From positions 1-25,615 of the forward strand of contig CAYOZI010000012.1 in the NCBI GenBank assembly GCA_964408425.1: 25,615 nt of DNA, in the 5' to 3' direction. Below the pieces are notes generated by a model. It did no database searches. It had not been told where the DNA came from and worked only from the letters and a program-made list of their open reading frames with translations. The DNA is from UBA10210 sp964408425 (lineage in GTDB: Archaea > Micrarchaeota > Micrarchaeia > Norongarragalinales > Norongarragalinaceae). Shown one piece after another: positions 1 to 7,176 of the stretch. The position numbers and the translations under genes were made by a program. Numbering within the stretch: position 1 is the stretch's first letter; each line of letters begins with the position of its first letter.

Positions 1-1608
1 CGGCAAACGCCCCAAAACCCTTCCTTCCACAACTCTTTTTCTGACGTAATCTTCAACCGCTTTCCCCAAATCCACTTCACCCTTTTGGAAACGCATGGAG
101 TGTTTTCTAGCGTCTTCCTCCAACGCCTTCCGCTTGGCCGGATCTCCCAAAACCCGTTGCACCTGCGCTTCAACGGTTTCAAAATTTCTTTTTGACAAGA
201 CCCATTCTAAGCCAGACCTATAATCCACCCGTTCGGCTTCTTTTTTCCAAGAGCGGGTTTTTTCCAGCTTGCTCAACCTCACGAGTTTCAGCCCGTGTTT
301 TTTAGCCAAGGGAAGAAGGCTTTTGTAGTAAGCTTCAATCCTCTTCTTGTCAACCCCGTTCAGCAAAGCGTGCGTATCCGCAAAAATAATCCTCAATTCA
401 GGTGGTCTCAAGCCGCTTTGCGCCATTCTTCTCGAAAGCCACGCCAGACGCTGCATCACGAGATGGTCGTTTTGATCGGCAATTCCGCTTTCGCTTTCCT
501 TGTGCCCGCCCCAAAAGCCGTACAAAAGCGGCCTTTGGTTCTCCCTATAGCAGTCCGTCAGATAACGCCGGATTTGGTCTGAATTCAAGGGGGCTGCGCG
601 CTTGAATTCTTCCGAAGTCGCTTCGGCCAGAGCCTTGTCCACGTGCGCTTGAGCCGCCGCGTTCAAATGCGGCTCTATCAAATGCGCCACTTGATAGCTG
701 CGATCCATTGAAAGCATGGCGGCGTAAAGCTTTCCTACAGCCGGCCCCAATACCGTGCGTACCGTGGGCTTGACGCCTTGTGCCGCCTGCTCTTTTGCAG
801 TCCGCGTCAAGGATTTTTCGCTGAACCTTCCTGAACGCAGGGACTCGTGAGCGGCGCCAAAACCGCCCACTCCAAGCAGAATCAAGCCTATAACCGCTCC
901 TGCGGAAACTGAAAACTTTTTCTTCGCAACTGGGTCTTCGTAAAACAATTCCGCATACTTTTCTTTCTTTTCCTTGGGAATCTCGCCGATTATCTTGTTT
1001 ATATTCCGAATGTCTTCCTTGGTGAAAACAATGCTTGAACTCAGGGCCCAGAAGCCTTCCCGGGAAAAAACCGTGTCCGCCAAAGCTACGTCAACGGGCT
1101 TTCGCTCTACGGGATATTTTTTTTCCAGCTCCTCGCCGCGCAGGGCGGTGTAAGGAGCTGCTTGCGAGCGCAAGAACTCGGCGTTCATATCTTCGACATG
1201 ACGCTGGATTATTTCAGCCAAACGGAACCTTTGCTGGGGGGTGAGTATTTTCGAAAGGGCGCGTCCGGCACCGGGAAATGGCACTATGCGCAGCATTTTG
1301 ATTTCCTTGCCTTCCGGGTAGTAAACGGTCCCAAGCGGGGCATGTTCGTTCAAGCCAATTACAATCGCGTTGACCGCCGCCACATCGCTCCCTTGTATCC
1401 ACACTTCCGCCGGAACTTTCCTGGCTTCGGTGGAAATGGTCTTGGGAGAGGGTTGCATTATGGTAACGGATGGAGGCGCGTGTGCGATGATAGCCAAAGC
1501 AAAAGCAATAGGAATTCCCGCCTTTACGACAAGACGCCCCACCTTGGACGTTTCTCGAAAACGGTCTTGAAGCTTACGCACCCAAGACGGCGGTTTGACT
1601 TTAACCAT
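1..1608 (-). CDS. Large membrane-anchored protein of unknown function (3' end beyond window)
   Basis: From the ATG at 1608 the minus strand is open for 536 codons and runs off the left edge, so the C-terminus is missing. I do not recognise the family with confidence. A hydrophobic segment at about residues 26-44 and a second, Gly-rich one at about 233-253 suggest two membrane passes. Residues 60-225 lie between them and contain a short Pro/Gly-rich stretch. After the second helix comes a soluble part whose most distinctive block is residues 362-420: YGFWGGHK, then a conserved-looking FADTHALLNG. That block faintly recalls isocyanide-synthase-like (PvcA/DIT1) proteins, but this is an impression only. 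The C-terminal part seen here is charged and helical. The start follows the HTH_10 gene by 46 bases in the same direction; no convincing ribosome binding site is seen, so the start is less certain than the frame. Confidence 0.8.
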   Translation of the reverse strand, partial: MVKVKPPSWVRKLQDRFRETSKVGRLVVKAGIPIAFALAIIAHAPPSVTIMQPSPKTISTEARKVPAEVWIQGSDVAAVNAIVIGLNEHAPLGTVYYPEGKEIKMLRIVPFPGAGRALSKILTPQQRFRLAEIIQRHVEDMNAEFLRSQAAPYTALRGEELEKKYPVERKPVDVALADTVFSREGFWALSSSIVFTKEDIRNINKIIGEIPKEKKEKYAELFYEDPVAKKKFSVSAGAVIGLILLGVGGFGAAHESLRSGRFSEKSLTRTAKEQAAQGVKPTVRTVLGPAVGKLYAAMLSMDRSYQVAHLIEPHLNAAAQAHVDKALAEATSEEFKRAAPLNSDQIRRYLTDCYRENQRPLLYGFWGGHKESESGIADQNDHLVMQRLAWLSRRMAQSGLRPPELRIIFADTHALLNGVDKKRIEAYYKSLLPLAKKHGLKLVRLSKLEKTRSWKKEAERVDYRSGLEWVLSKRNFETVEAQVQRVLGDPAKRKALEEDARKHSMRFQKGEVDLGKAVEDYVRKRVVEGRVLGRLP

Positions 1609-1654
1609 GAAAAAAAGTGGGTGGCGTTTTCTTTTAACCTTGCTGCTGGCGTTC

Positions 1655-2308
1655 CTAGAAGGACAACTGCTCGACAACGGCGGAAATAATCTTGTTTTCC
1701 GCCTTCCTCAAGTGGTTTTGGAACGTAGTTCTGGGAATACCTTGTTTTTTCGCTATATCCTCTAGAGAGGCTTTTCTCGGGAAAGAGTAATAGCCGGCTT
1801 TGAAGGCTTTCTGCATTATTTCCCGCTGTTTTCCGGTCAAGCTTTCGAGCGCGTTTGGAAGAAAGAGATTGAGCTTTTGCTCCTTGATGGAAACGATTTC
1901 CGCGCTCGCCTCTCCTTTGAGGGAATTGATTTTATCGAACAAGGCAGTAAGGTCTTCCTTCCGCCATGATGCGACGGTCCAATACTCCCACCCGTCTTTG
2001 AGAATGATTGGTTTTGCCATGAATTCCTTCCTGTCGAGCATCAGCTTGTGGAAAACGGTTTTCGATTCTATCGCAAAGAAAACCTGGTCTCCCTCTATTC
2101 CCATTACGCGGATTCGCGGATCCCGTCTTATCCCTTCCTTGAGCTTTTCCTTTTCCCTGCCCGCGCACAACGCCACTCTGAACAAATAGTCTTTTCCTTT
2201 TTCCGTAAACGCGTTCAAGTAATAGTTTGCAATATGCCCGTCTATGCCTTTCGTCAACTCGAGAAGAACGCTGGATTTATGCCAGGCTTTGAACTCGCCG
2301 ACCCACAT
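1655..2308 (-). CDS. HTH_10 (bacterio-opsin activator type) transcriptional regulator
   Basis: This 217-aa protein ends in the HTH_10 domain typical of haloarchaeal Bat-type regulators: residues 156-210 begin LTGKQREIMQKAF, continue with YYSFPRKASLEDIAKKQGI and end in a recognition helix around PRTTFQNHLRKAE. The N-terminal 150 residues have a mixed alpha/beta look, probably a sensor domain as in other HTH_10 proteins; no ligand can be read from sequence. I chose ATG 2308 because AAGGT lies about seven bases upstream. An in-frame TTG at 2323 overlaps the stop of the HEPN gene and would add five residues. It follows the HEPN gene by 11 bases and precedes the large membrane protein, so it may control either the MNT-HEPN promoter or the membrane protein. 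DNA binding is inferred from family membership. Confidence 0.85.
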   Translation of the reverse strand: MWVGEFKAWHKSSVLLELTKGIDGHIANYYLNAFTEKGKDYLFRVALCAGREKEKLKEGIRRDPRIRVMGIEGDQVFFAIESKTVFHKLMLDRKEFMAKPIILKDGWEYWTVASWRKEDLTALFDKINSLKGEASAEIVSIKEQKLNLFLPNALESLTGKQREIMQKAFKAGYYSFPRKASLEDIAKKQGIPRTTFQNHLRKAENKIISAVVEQLSF

Positions 2309-2319
2309 TGCTAAAACCT

Positions 2320-2742
2320 TCAAACGCGGGCGTAAAGCTTTTTCATCGCCCCGACGAATTCTTTCGCCATTTCAAGCATCTGCTTTGCCGTTTCCTTCGA
2401 ATGGGCATAATGGTAGTCAGCCTGTTCCCGCGCGTAAATCCCGGCCTTGTAGTCCTCAACGTGCTTTTGCTCCAGCAACCCTTTTTCGGCAAAATCCTGC
2501 AGGACTATGCCGATCGCGTAATGCGCTTTTTCCTTGAAACCGGCTTTGAACAAAACGGCTTTAGCCGCGTGAAACATCGCGTAGTAAGCTTGGATGGTAG
2601 TCCACTTGAAATCGGACAAGCCGAATTGAGCTGCCGACGTTTTCAAGTCCGCCTCCGCTTCCTTCATCTCCTTTCCCGCGAAGTCTACATTAGGCTCGAT
2701 TTCAGCCAAATGCCCTTTTTCGATGCAGTCTTTAATTCGCAA
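2320..2742 (-). CDS. HEPN domain protein, probable toxin of an MNT-HEPN pair
   Basis: A 140-aa helical protein with the HEPN layout: an N-terminal helix with A-x-x-DL (residues 29-33), the hallmark YYAMFHAAKAVLF block (53-65), and a late R-x5-H (R105, H111) that corresponds to the RX4-6H active site of HEPN ribonucleases. Tyrosines at 110 and 112 flank the His and could be targets of AMP transfer by the partner, as in HepT/MntA systems; this is inference. The start is a TTG at 2742 with GGGTG eight bases upstream, because the next in-frame Met (residue 26) would cut into the conserved helix. It lies 11 bases after the nucleotidyltransferase gene. Many archaeal HEPN proteins are toxins, but some are nucleotidyltransferase accessory proteins, so activity is unproven. 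Confidence 0.87.
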   Translation of the reverse strand: MRIKDCIEKGHLAEIEPNVDFAGKEMKEAEADLKTSAAQFGLSDFKWTTIQAYYAMFHAAKAVLFKAGFKEKAHYAIGIVLQDFAEKGLLEQKHVEDYKAGIYAREQADYHYAHSKETAKQMLEMAKEFVGAMKKLYARV

Positions 2743-2753
2743 GCCAACACACC

Positions 2754-3251
2754 CTAACGCAATCTAATCTTGTTTTTTTCCATGCTGTCGAAAAAAGCCT
2801 TGTCCTTGCGCGCCAAAGCCGAGTATTCCAGCGGGTTGAAGAAAACCGGCTTGATTCGCGGGTTTTTCAGCGAAAGCCTCTTGGTTGAAATTACGAGGGC
2901 ATCCCAGTCGCTTTTTTCCGTGTCCTCCCCGCGGGCTGCAGAGCCGAACAAAAACACTTGCCCTTCGAAATCTTTGGGAATCTCCCCAACCAGGCTGGAA
3001 ACAGTCAGCAAAACCTTCAAGCTGCGGGTTATCGGGTTCGAAAGGTCCAGCGAGTGGAGAATCGCCCTGCCTACCGTTTCTCGGTTTAGAAGAAAGGAAT
3101 ATTTTTTGAGGGCGTCAAAAACCGTTTTTTTGGACAGCTTCGTTTTCCTGACTAGGGAAGCGGCGGAAACCTTTTCCGACGGGTTTTCCAAGAAATGCTC
3201 CAGCCCTCTCGCCGAAGCCCCGCCAGCAAACAGTTCGGAAAAATGCACCAT
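2754..3251 (-). CDS. Winged-HTH plus MNT nucleotidyltransferase (probable antitoxin)
   Basis: Residues about 10-65 look like a winged helix-turn-helix (ASLVRKTKLSKKTVFDALKKY), followed by a minimal nucleotidyltransferase core with the pol-beta signature FLFGSAARG (101-108) and SDWDALV (114-120). The two acidic residues D115 and D117 are the expected metal ligands. In MNT-HEPN systems the MNT protein modifies the HEPN partner with AMP and so inactivates it; that role here is inferred from the neighbour 11 bases downstream. The N-terminal HTH suggests the protein may also bind its own promoter, which carries a perfect dyad (3294-3315) just upstream of the TATA box. ATG 3251 is the only sensible start; the 5' leader would be about ten bases. 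The third acidic residue of the fold is not obvious, so catalysis needs testing. Confidence 0.88.
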   Translation of the reverse strand: MVHFSELFAGGASARGLEHFLENPSEKVSAASLVRKTKLSKKTVFDALKKYSFLLNRETVGRAILHSLDLSNPITRSLKVLLTVSSLVGEIPKDFEGQVFLFGSAARGEDTEKSDWDALVISTKRLSLKNPRIKPVFFNPLEYSALARKDKAFFDSMEKNKIRLR

Positions 3252-3280
3252 TCAGTTCACAAAAAGATATCATAGTCTAC

Positions 3281-3289
3281 ATTTATATG
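3281..3289 (-). promoter_or_regulatory. TATA box of the MNT-HEPN-HTH_10 run
   Basis: On the minus strand this reads CATATAAAT preceded by AAGG, a good archaeal TATA/BRE match. It lies about 34 bases before the MNT ATG, so a start about 25 bases downstream gives a leader of roughly ten bases. Confidence 0.55.
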
Positions 3290-3293
3290 CCTT

Positions 3294-3315
3294 ATGGTTT
3301 ACAAAACTAAACCAT
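3294..3315. promoter_or_regulatory. Perfect dyad next to the MNT promoter (candidate operator)
   Basis: Arms ATGGTTTA (3294-3301) and TAAACCAT (3308-3315) are perfect inverted repeats around a 6-base spacer. The dyad sits four bases upstream of the TATA box, between the end of the UbiB gene and the MNT gene. This spacing suits a regulator that touches the BRE/TATA complex. No T-run follows it on the minus strand, so it is a poor terminator. Confidence 0.5.
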
Positions 3316-3327
3316 TCAAAAATCGCG

Positions 3328-4989
3328 TTAGAATTCCCTTGAAGTGAATATTCTCCCGACCAAAACCAGCCCGAACAAGACGGCAATAGTCAAGCCCACT
3401 AGGCCAAGTGTCGAATAACCCCAGATTAGGGGCTTGATGTTCGTGGCGATAAGAATGGCGCTGGCGAGGATAAGTGCTGCAACGATTAGAGAGAGGGAGA
3501 CTTTGTTTATCGTCCTATCCAGCTCCGAAATCGGCTCGTGCAACCCGTAATGCTGTATGTTCAAATTCAAGTTCCCTTCCTCCGCCTTGCTTAAAACTCC
3601 GGAGAATTGAAGGGGGATTTTCGAGGCGGCTTCCGCTATCTCTTCGATCGAAGTCCACGATTTCTTCAAAACCGAGAGGGGCTTTTTCCTTTCCGAAACC
3701 AGGTGCTGGACTAGGGGCTTGGCCACTTCAACCGTGTTGAACTGCGGGTATAATTTTCTCCCCAGCCCTTCGAGCGTCACGAGCATTCTCATCAAAAGCA
3801 TGCTTTTGGGATGCATTCTCACGTTGTAATCGCGAATGATGTCTATCAAATCCCGTACGACTTCGTCCAAATGCATTTGCGAAATGGGGACGTTGTAATA
3901 TTGTTCTATTACCTCGCCCAAGTCTTCCTTGAACGCGGGCAAATCCGCGTCCTTTGGCAAAAGCCCCACGCTCAAAAAGTAATCAACGAGCTTTTGAGTG
4001 TCTTTCTGGATTAATGCAACAAAAAAGTCTGTCGTCTTCTCCCGGGTTTTCGCATCCAAAAAGCCCATCATCCCGAAATCCACGATTCCGATCCTATCCC
4101 CGTTCATTACGATTATGTTTCCGTGGTGCGGGTCAGCTTGGAAAAACCCGTGAACCAAAACCTGTTTGAGCAAAGAACGCGCGCCTGCTTCGATGATTTT
4201 TTTCCTCCTTTGAAGTGGATAGGATTGCGTTTGCATCAGCCTTACGCCCTCTACGAACCCCTGCACCAAAACCCTTCTGGTGCAATACAAAGGATAGACT
4301 TCAGGCACGAATACCTCTTCATCTCCCTCGAAATTCTTGCGGAATTTGATTGCGTTCCTCATTTCATGCAGGAAATCCAATTCACGCCGTATGGTTTTAG
4401 CGAAATCCTGCACTATTGAAGCAGGGTCGTAGGCTTTCGCGTCGGGAAAGTTGTTTTCCAAAAACGAGGCCAAATCCAGCAGAATCTGGATGTCGTACTC
4501 TATCTTGTCGGCAATGTTGGGACGCTGGACTTTCAATACGACTTTTTTCCCGTTTTGCAGGGTTGCACGGTGCACTTGGGCTATGCTTGCGGCGGCAAGC
4601 GGCTTTTCGTCAATGGATTTGAATAGTTTCGAGTAATCGCCGTATTCCTCGCGGAGAATGTTTTTGACGGTTTCAAAGCTCATCGGCTTTACGTCGTCAA
4701 CGAGTTTTTCCAGCTCTTTGATTATATCGTCGGGAAGCAAGTCGCTGCGGGTTGACAAAAGCTGCCCGAATTTCACGAAAGTGGGCCCCAAATCCTCAAA
4801 CGCCCTTCTCAACCTTATTCCGACGGGCGTTTTTTGCGTCGGGGGGAAGAAACGCAAAGCCAATTCCCTCAACGGCCCTTTTTCCTGGGCCGAGGCTATG
4901 GCTTCGTCAAAACCGTGCGAGGCGAAAACGCCAAGGATTTCTTCGACTCGCTTGAAGTGGCGGTAACGCTTGGAAAAAGGAAGGTCCAT
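3328..4989 (-). CDS. UbiB/ABC1/ADCK-family atypical protein kinase-like ATPase
   Basis: A 553-aa member of the UbiB (AarF/ABC1/ADCK) family. Numbered from the ATG at 4989, the family-specific KFGQ motif is at 73-76 within LGPTFVKFGQLLSTR, the Ala-rich nucleotide loop is near 132-140 (AAASIAQVH), the ATP-binding Lys is K153 (VVLKVQRP), the paired acidic residue is about E203, and the catalytic loop DPHHGN is at 286-291 with DFG at 304-306. The C-terminus carries two hydrophobic helices (about 480-550) that anchor it in the membrane. Family members act in isoprenoid quinone or other lipid metabolism; the archaeal role is not established. The start is ambiguous: a TTG at 5028 would add 13 residues and overlap the upstream 63-aa gene, whereas ATG 4989 lies 27 bases after a TATA-like ATTTAACTAT, suiting a leaderless message. 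Confidence 0.9.
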   Translation of the reverse strand: MDLPFSKRYRHFKRVEEILGVFASHGFDEAIASAQEKGPLRELALRFFPPTQKTPVGIRLRRAFEDLGPTFVKFGQLLSTRSDLLPDDIIKELEKLVDDVKPMSFETVKNILREEYGDYSKLFKSIDEKPLAAASIAQVHRATLQNGKKVVLKVQRPNIADKIEYDIQILLDLASFLENNFPDAKAYDPASIVQDFAKTIRRELDFLHEMRNAIKFRKNFEGDEEVFVPEVYPLYCTRRVLVQGFVEGVRLMQTQSYPLQRRKKIIEAGARSLLKQVLVHGFFQADPHHGNIIVMNGDRIGIVDFGMMGFLDAKTREKTTDFFVALIQKDTQKLVDYFLSVGLLPKDADLPAFKEDLGEVIEQYYNVPISQMHLDEVVRDLIDIIRDYNVRMHPKSMLLMRMLVTLEGLGRKLYPQFNTVEVAKPLVQHLVSERKKPLSVLKKSWTSIEEIAEAASKIPLQFSGVLSKAEEGNLNLNIQHYGLHEPISELDRTINKVSLSLIVAALILASAILIATNIKPLIWGYSTLGLVGLTIAVLFGLVLVGRIFTSREF

Positions 4990-5010
4990 AGGAGCGGGTA
5001 GGAAAACGGC

Positions 5011-5020
5011 ATAGTTAAAT
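5011..5020 (-). promoter_or_regulatory. Possible TATA box for leaderless UbiB transcript
   Basis: The minus strand reads ATTTAACTAT, centred about 27 bases before the UbiB ATG at 4989. This is the spacing of leaderless archaeal genes. It overlaps the stop of the 63-aa gene, so chance is possible. Confidence 0.3.
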
Positions 5021-5206
5021 CTTGTCAAGCCAGCGTTCTTTCACCAGTAAATAATACGCCAAACCCAGCAAAACCAGCAATGCGATCAAGCTTCCAAGCC
5101 CGCCGAACAACAATGCTAGCTTGTAGAACAACTGCCATGCCACGAGAATGAGCAGGACGATTATTACGAGCTTGATTATTTTCTTTTCATTCTTACTCAA
5201 AGCCAC
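5015..5206 (-). CDS. Small two-helix membrane protein, unknown function
   Basis: A 63-aa protein with a basic N-terminus (SKNEKK) and two strongly hydrophobic segments at about residues 11-29 and 34-54, split by a Gly-rich turn (FGGLG) and ending in a charged tail. I recognise no family. The start is GTG at 5206, supported by a G-rich ribosome binding site (AAGGGGGG) about six bases upstream. It ends just before the UbiB ATG and may be co-transcribed with it; UbiB is also membrane bound, so a helper role is conceivable but unsupported. A TATA-like CTTTAATC lies at 5243-5250. Confidence 0.7.
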   Translation of the reverse strand: MALSKNEKKIIKLVIIVLLILVAWQLFYKLALLFGGLGSLIALLVLLGLAYYLLVKERWLDKI

Positions 5207-5242
5207 TTCAACCCCCCCTTAGAAATCTGGAGGAAAAAAGAG

Positions 5243-5250
5243 GATTAAAG
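5243..5250 (-). promoter_or_regulatory. TATA-like box before the small membrane protein
   Basis: The minus strand reads CTTTAATC about 40 bases before the GTG start. A transcription start about 25 bases downstream leaves a short leader that includes the G-rich ribosome binding site. Confidence 0.35.
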
Positions 5251-5255
5251 GCTTT

Positions 5256-5750
5256 TCACTGGTCGGGATATTCCTCGAGAGAGTCGTTCAACACTTCGAG
5301 CTTTACTCCGGCTTCTGCAAAGAAATCGCGCGTCAAATGGGCGCCGTGGTATTTCTTTTCGCAAACCACGCGTGTTATTCCGGCGTTGATTATGGCTTTC
5401 GCGCAATCCAGGCAAGGCTCCATCTTGCAATACAACGTAGCTCCCTCAATTGCAATGCCGTGCCTCGCCGCCTGGATCATGGCGTTCATTTCAGCATGCG
5501 TAGTCCTAACGCAATGCTGGTGTGTTCCGCCCTTGTCATCGTAAGCGGTTTTCATCAAATGCCCTATCTCGTCGCAGTGCTTCATTCCCGAAGGCGAGCC
5601 TACGTAGCCGGTCGATAGAATGCGGTTGTTTTTCACCAGAACCGCTCCGGACCTTCCCCTGTCGCAAGTGGCCCTTTTCGCTGCCGTGCGGGCGATTTCC
5701 ATGAAATAGTCGTCCCAAGACGGCCTCACGTAATGTTGAGCTTCAGGCAT
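5256..5750 (-). CDS. Deoxycytidylate (dCMP) deaminase
   Basis: This 164-aa protein has the full zinc-dependent deaminase signature of the dCMP deaminase family: the opening RPSWDDYFMEIA (9-20), HAE at 85-87 with the catalytic Glu E87, and PCLDC at 112-116, whose two Cys complete the zinc site. Family members convert dCMP to dUMP for thymidylate synthesis. The extra Cys/His residues between 58 and 80 resemble the second metal or allosteric region of phage and eukaryotic enzymes. The ATG at 5750 is favoured by GAGGTGGGG about six bases upstream and gives a 25-base overlap with the kinase gene. A GTG at 5729 would start exactly at the conserved RPSWD and overlap the kinase stop by four bases, but lacks a ribosome binding site. 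Translational coupling with the kinase is likely. Confidence 0.93.
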   Translation of the reverse strand: MPEAQHYVRPSWDDYFMEIARTAAKRATCDRGRSGAVLVKNNRILSTGYVGSPSGMKHCDEIGHLMKTAYDDKGGTHQHCVRTTHAEMNAMIQAARHGIAIEGATLYCKMEPCLDCAKAIINAGITRVVCEKKYHGAHLTRDFFAEAGVKLEVLNDSLEEYPDQ

Positions 5751-6274
5751 AATTTCCCCACCTCTGTCCTTTCCTCATCCATGCTTCCGGAAGCGTCGAT
5801 GGAATATTTCGCCATATCCATCGTTTCTTTTATCGCCCTTCCGCTCCCGCCTTCGTTCTCTATCTTTTCCAAATGCAAAAACTCTTCGAACGTTTTCGGA
5901 TCCTCCTCTCGGTTGCGGGCTTTCATCCGCTCGAAACGCGCTTGGGCCGGCGCATCCAGCCTTACCAAAACGAAATCCGTTCTCGTCATCAATGCTTTCG
6001 CTTCCTCGGGATGGCGGATGGAAACGACTATGTAATTTTTCCCTTGCCGGAAATGCTCCAGAGCCTTTTCCCCGAGAATGCCGTTTCCGAATTTTGCCCT
6101 CAGCGCATTCCCCAGTTCCCCCAGATTCTCTCGGGTTACGGGCTTTCCTTCTTTCTCCAGCTCCTCCCTCAGGTAATCCGACAAAGAGTAATACTCGAAT
6201 CCTTTTTTCGAGACGAAATAATCGGCCGCAGTGTCCTTTCCGGAACAATTCTGACCCACTAAGCCTACTATCAT
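5726..6274 (-). CDS. P-loop nucleotide kinase-like protein (dNMP/dephospho-CoA kinase fold)
   Basis: A 182-aa P-loop protein with Walker A GQNCSGKD (G7-K13), a lid-like Arg-rich segment (RFERMKARNREEDPKTFEEF, about residues 113-132) and a core that resembles AAA_17/dephospho-CoA kinase-like and deoxynucleoside monophosphate kinase proteins. The exact substrate cannot be read from sequence. Related kinase domains are found linked to or fused with dCMP deaminases (an N-terminal P-loop region occurs in some eukaryotic homologues), and here the gene overlaps the deaminase by 25 bases, so a role in pyrimidine deoxynucleotide supply is a reasonable guess. ATG 6274 is preceded by a strong GGTGGGAG, and a TATA-like CTTTAAAC lies at 6316-6323, so this may be the first gene of a two-gene operon. 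Confidence 0.82.
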   Translation of the reverse strand: MIVGLVGQNCSGKDTAADYFVSKKGFEYYSLSDYLREELEKEGKPVTRENLGELGNALRAKFGNGILGEKALEHFRQGKNYIVVSIRHPEEAKALMTRTDFVLVRLDAPAQARFERMKARNREEDPKTFEEFLHLEKIENEGGSGRAIKETMDMAKYSIDASGSMDEERTEVGKLCLKLNIT

Positions 6275-6315
6275 TTTTCGCTCCCACCAATAGGATAGAA
6301 ACTAGGCAGTGAAGA

Positions 6316-6323
6316 GTTTAAAG
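6316..6323 (-). promoter_or_regulatory. TATA box of the kinase-deaminase pair
   Basis: The minus strand reads CTTTAAAC about 45 bases before the kinase ATG. A start about 25 bases downstream leaves about 20 bases of leader with GGTGGGAG. Confidence 0.5.
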
Positions 6324-6329
6324 GCTTTT

Positions 6330-7172
6330 TCAAAGAGACAGGATTGCCAGGGCGATTACGAGCAGTAGAATTCCCGAGTACTGGCTCACGGACAGTTTTT
6401 CCTTCAAAAACACCCTCGAGAATAGGGCGGTCAAGCCCGGCGCGGCCGAGGTGACTAGTGCAGTTACTGAAACGCCGATTGTAAGCAGTGAAATGTTGGC
6501 GGAAATCGAACCGATTGCCAGGAGTATCGAAAAAGGCACGATCAAAAACCATTGGTAGTTTGAAGACGGGAGGACGAGTTTTTTCCTTGAAAACAATGCG
6601 TAAGCCAAAACGCCTGCCAGCACTCCAGTTTCCATGAAGAACGTGGCGTTGAACGGGTTTATCGAGGAGGAAACTACTTTGGCGAGAGTGAAGTACGCAC
6701 CCCAGCCTACGCACGTAAGCAAGGCAAGCCAGGTCGCCTGATCGAAAAGCCTTTTCTCCTTTTTCGAGTAACCAAGCAGAAACAAAGCCGCGAGGATCGC
6801 CGGCAGAACTACTAGGTATTTAGGCAGGAAAGGCTCGTTGAGTAGAAAGACGGAAAACAGTATGCTGAACAGTGGATAGGAGCCGGCGATGGCGAAAACC
6901 ATGCTTACTTTCGAAGTCTGTACGGCCTTGAAGAAAAATATTATGGAAGCCGAGCCTACGACTGAAGAGAATAGAATCAAAAACCACGTTTCCGCCGAAG
7001 GCGGCACCAACTGCGAGAGCGAAAACAAGGCCACGACAAGAAACGGTATTGCCAAAGAATAGCAAATTACCAGTGAAGAGTAAACGTCCAGCTTTTTCAG
7101 AATAAGCTTGTTCAAAACGTTTTTCAAACTGAAAGCGAACAAAGCCAGGAAGGCGAACAGAAACTCCTGCAT
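6330..7172 (-). CDS. EamA-family (drug/metabolite transporter) permease
   Basis: A 280-aa polytopic membrane protein with about ten hydrophobic helices arranged as two five-helix EamA repeats: residues about 1-135 and 145-280. The repeat boundary carries the basic loop GYSKKEKRLFDQ, and both halves end with a pattern of the type FLNEPFLPKY and FLKEKLSVSQY, the Glu-containing signature seen near the last helices of EamA repeats. Such proteins export or import small metabolites; the substrate is not predictable. It starts four bases after the uS10 stop with a GCTGA-like site, so it is probably co-transcribed with uS10, an unusual partner for a ribosomal gene. Length is normal for the family. 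Confidence 0.9.
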   Translation of the reverse strand: MQEFLFAFLALFAFSLKNVLNKLILKKLDVYSSLVICYSLAIPFLVVALFSLSQLVPPSAETWFLILFSSVVGSASIIFFFKAVQTSKVSMVFAIAGSYPLFSILFSVFLLNEPFLPKYLVVLPAILAALFLLGYSKKEKRLFDQATWLALLTCVGWGAYFTLAKVVSSSINPFNATFFMETGVLAGVLAYALFSRKKLVLPSSNYQWFLIVPFSILLAIGSISANISLLTIGVSVTALVTSAAPGLTALFSRVFLKEKLSVSQYSGILLLVIALAILSL

Positions 7173-7176
7173 CGTT

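Noticed and set aside
2308..2323. TTG start for the HTH_10 gene overlapping the HEPN stop
   Set aside because: The ATG at 2308 has a better-spaced AAGGT site and the five extra residues show no conservation signal; kept as an alternative only.
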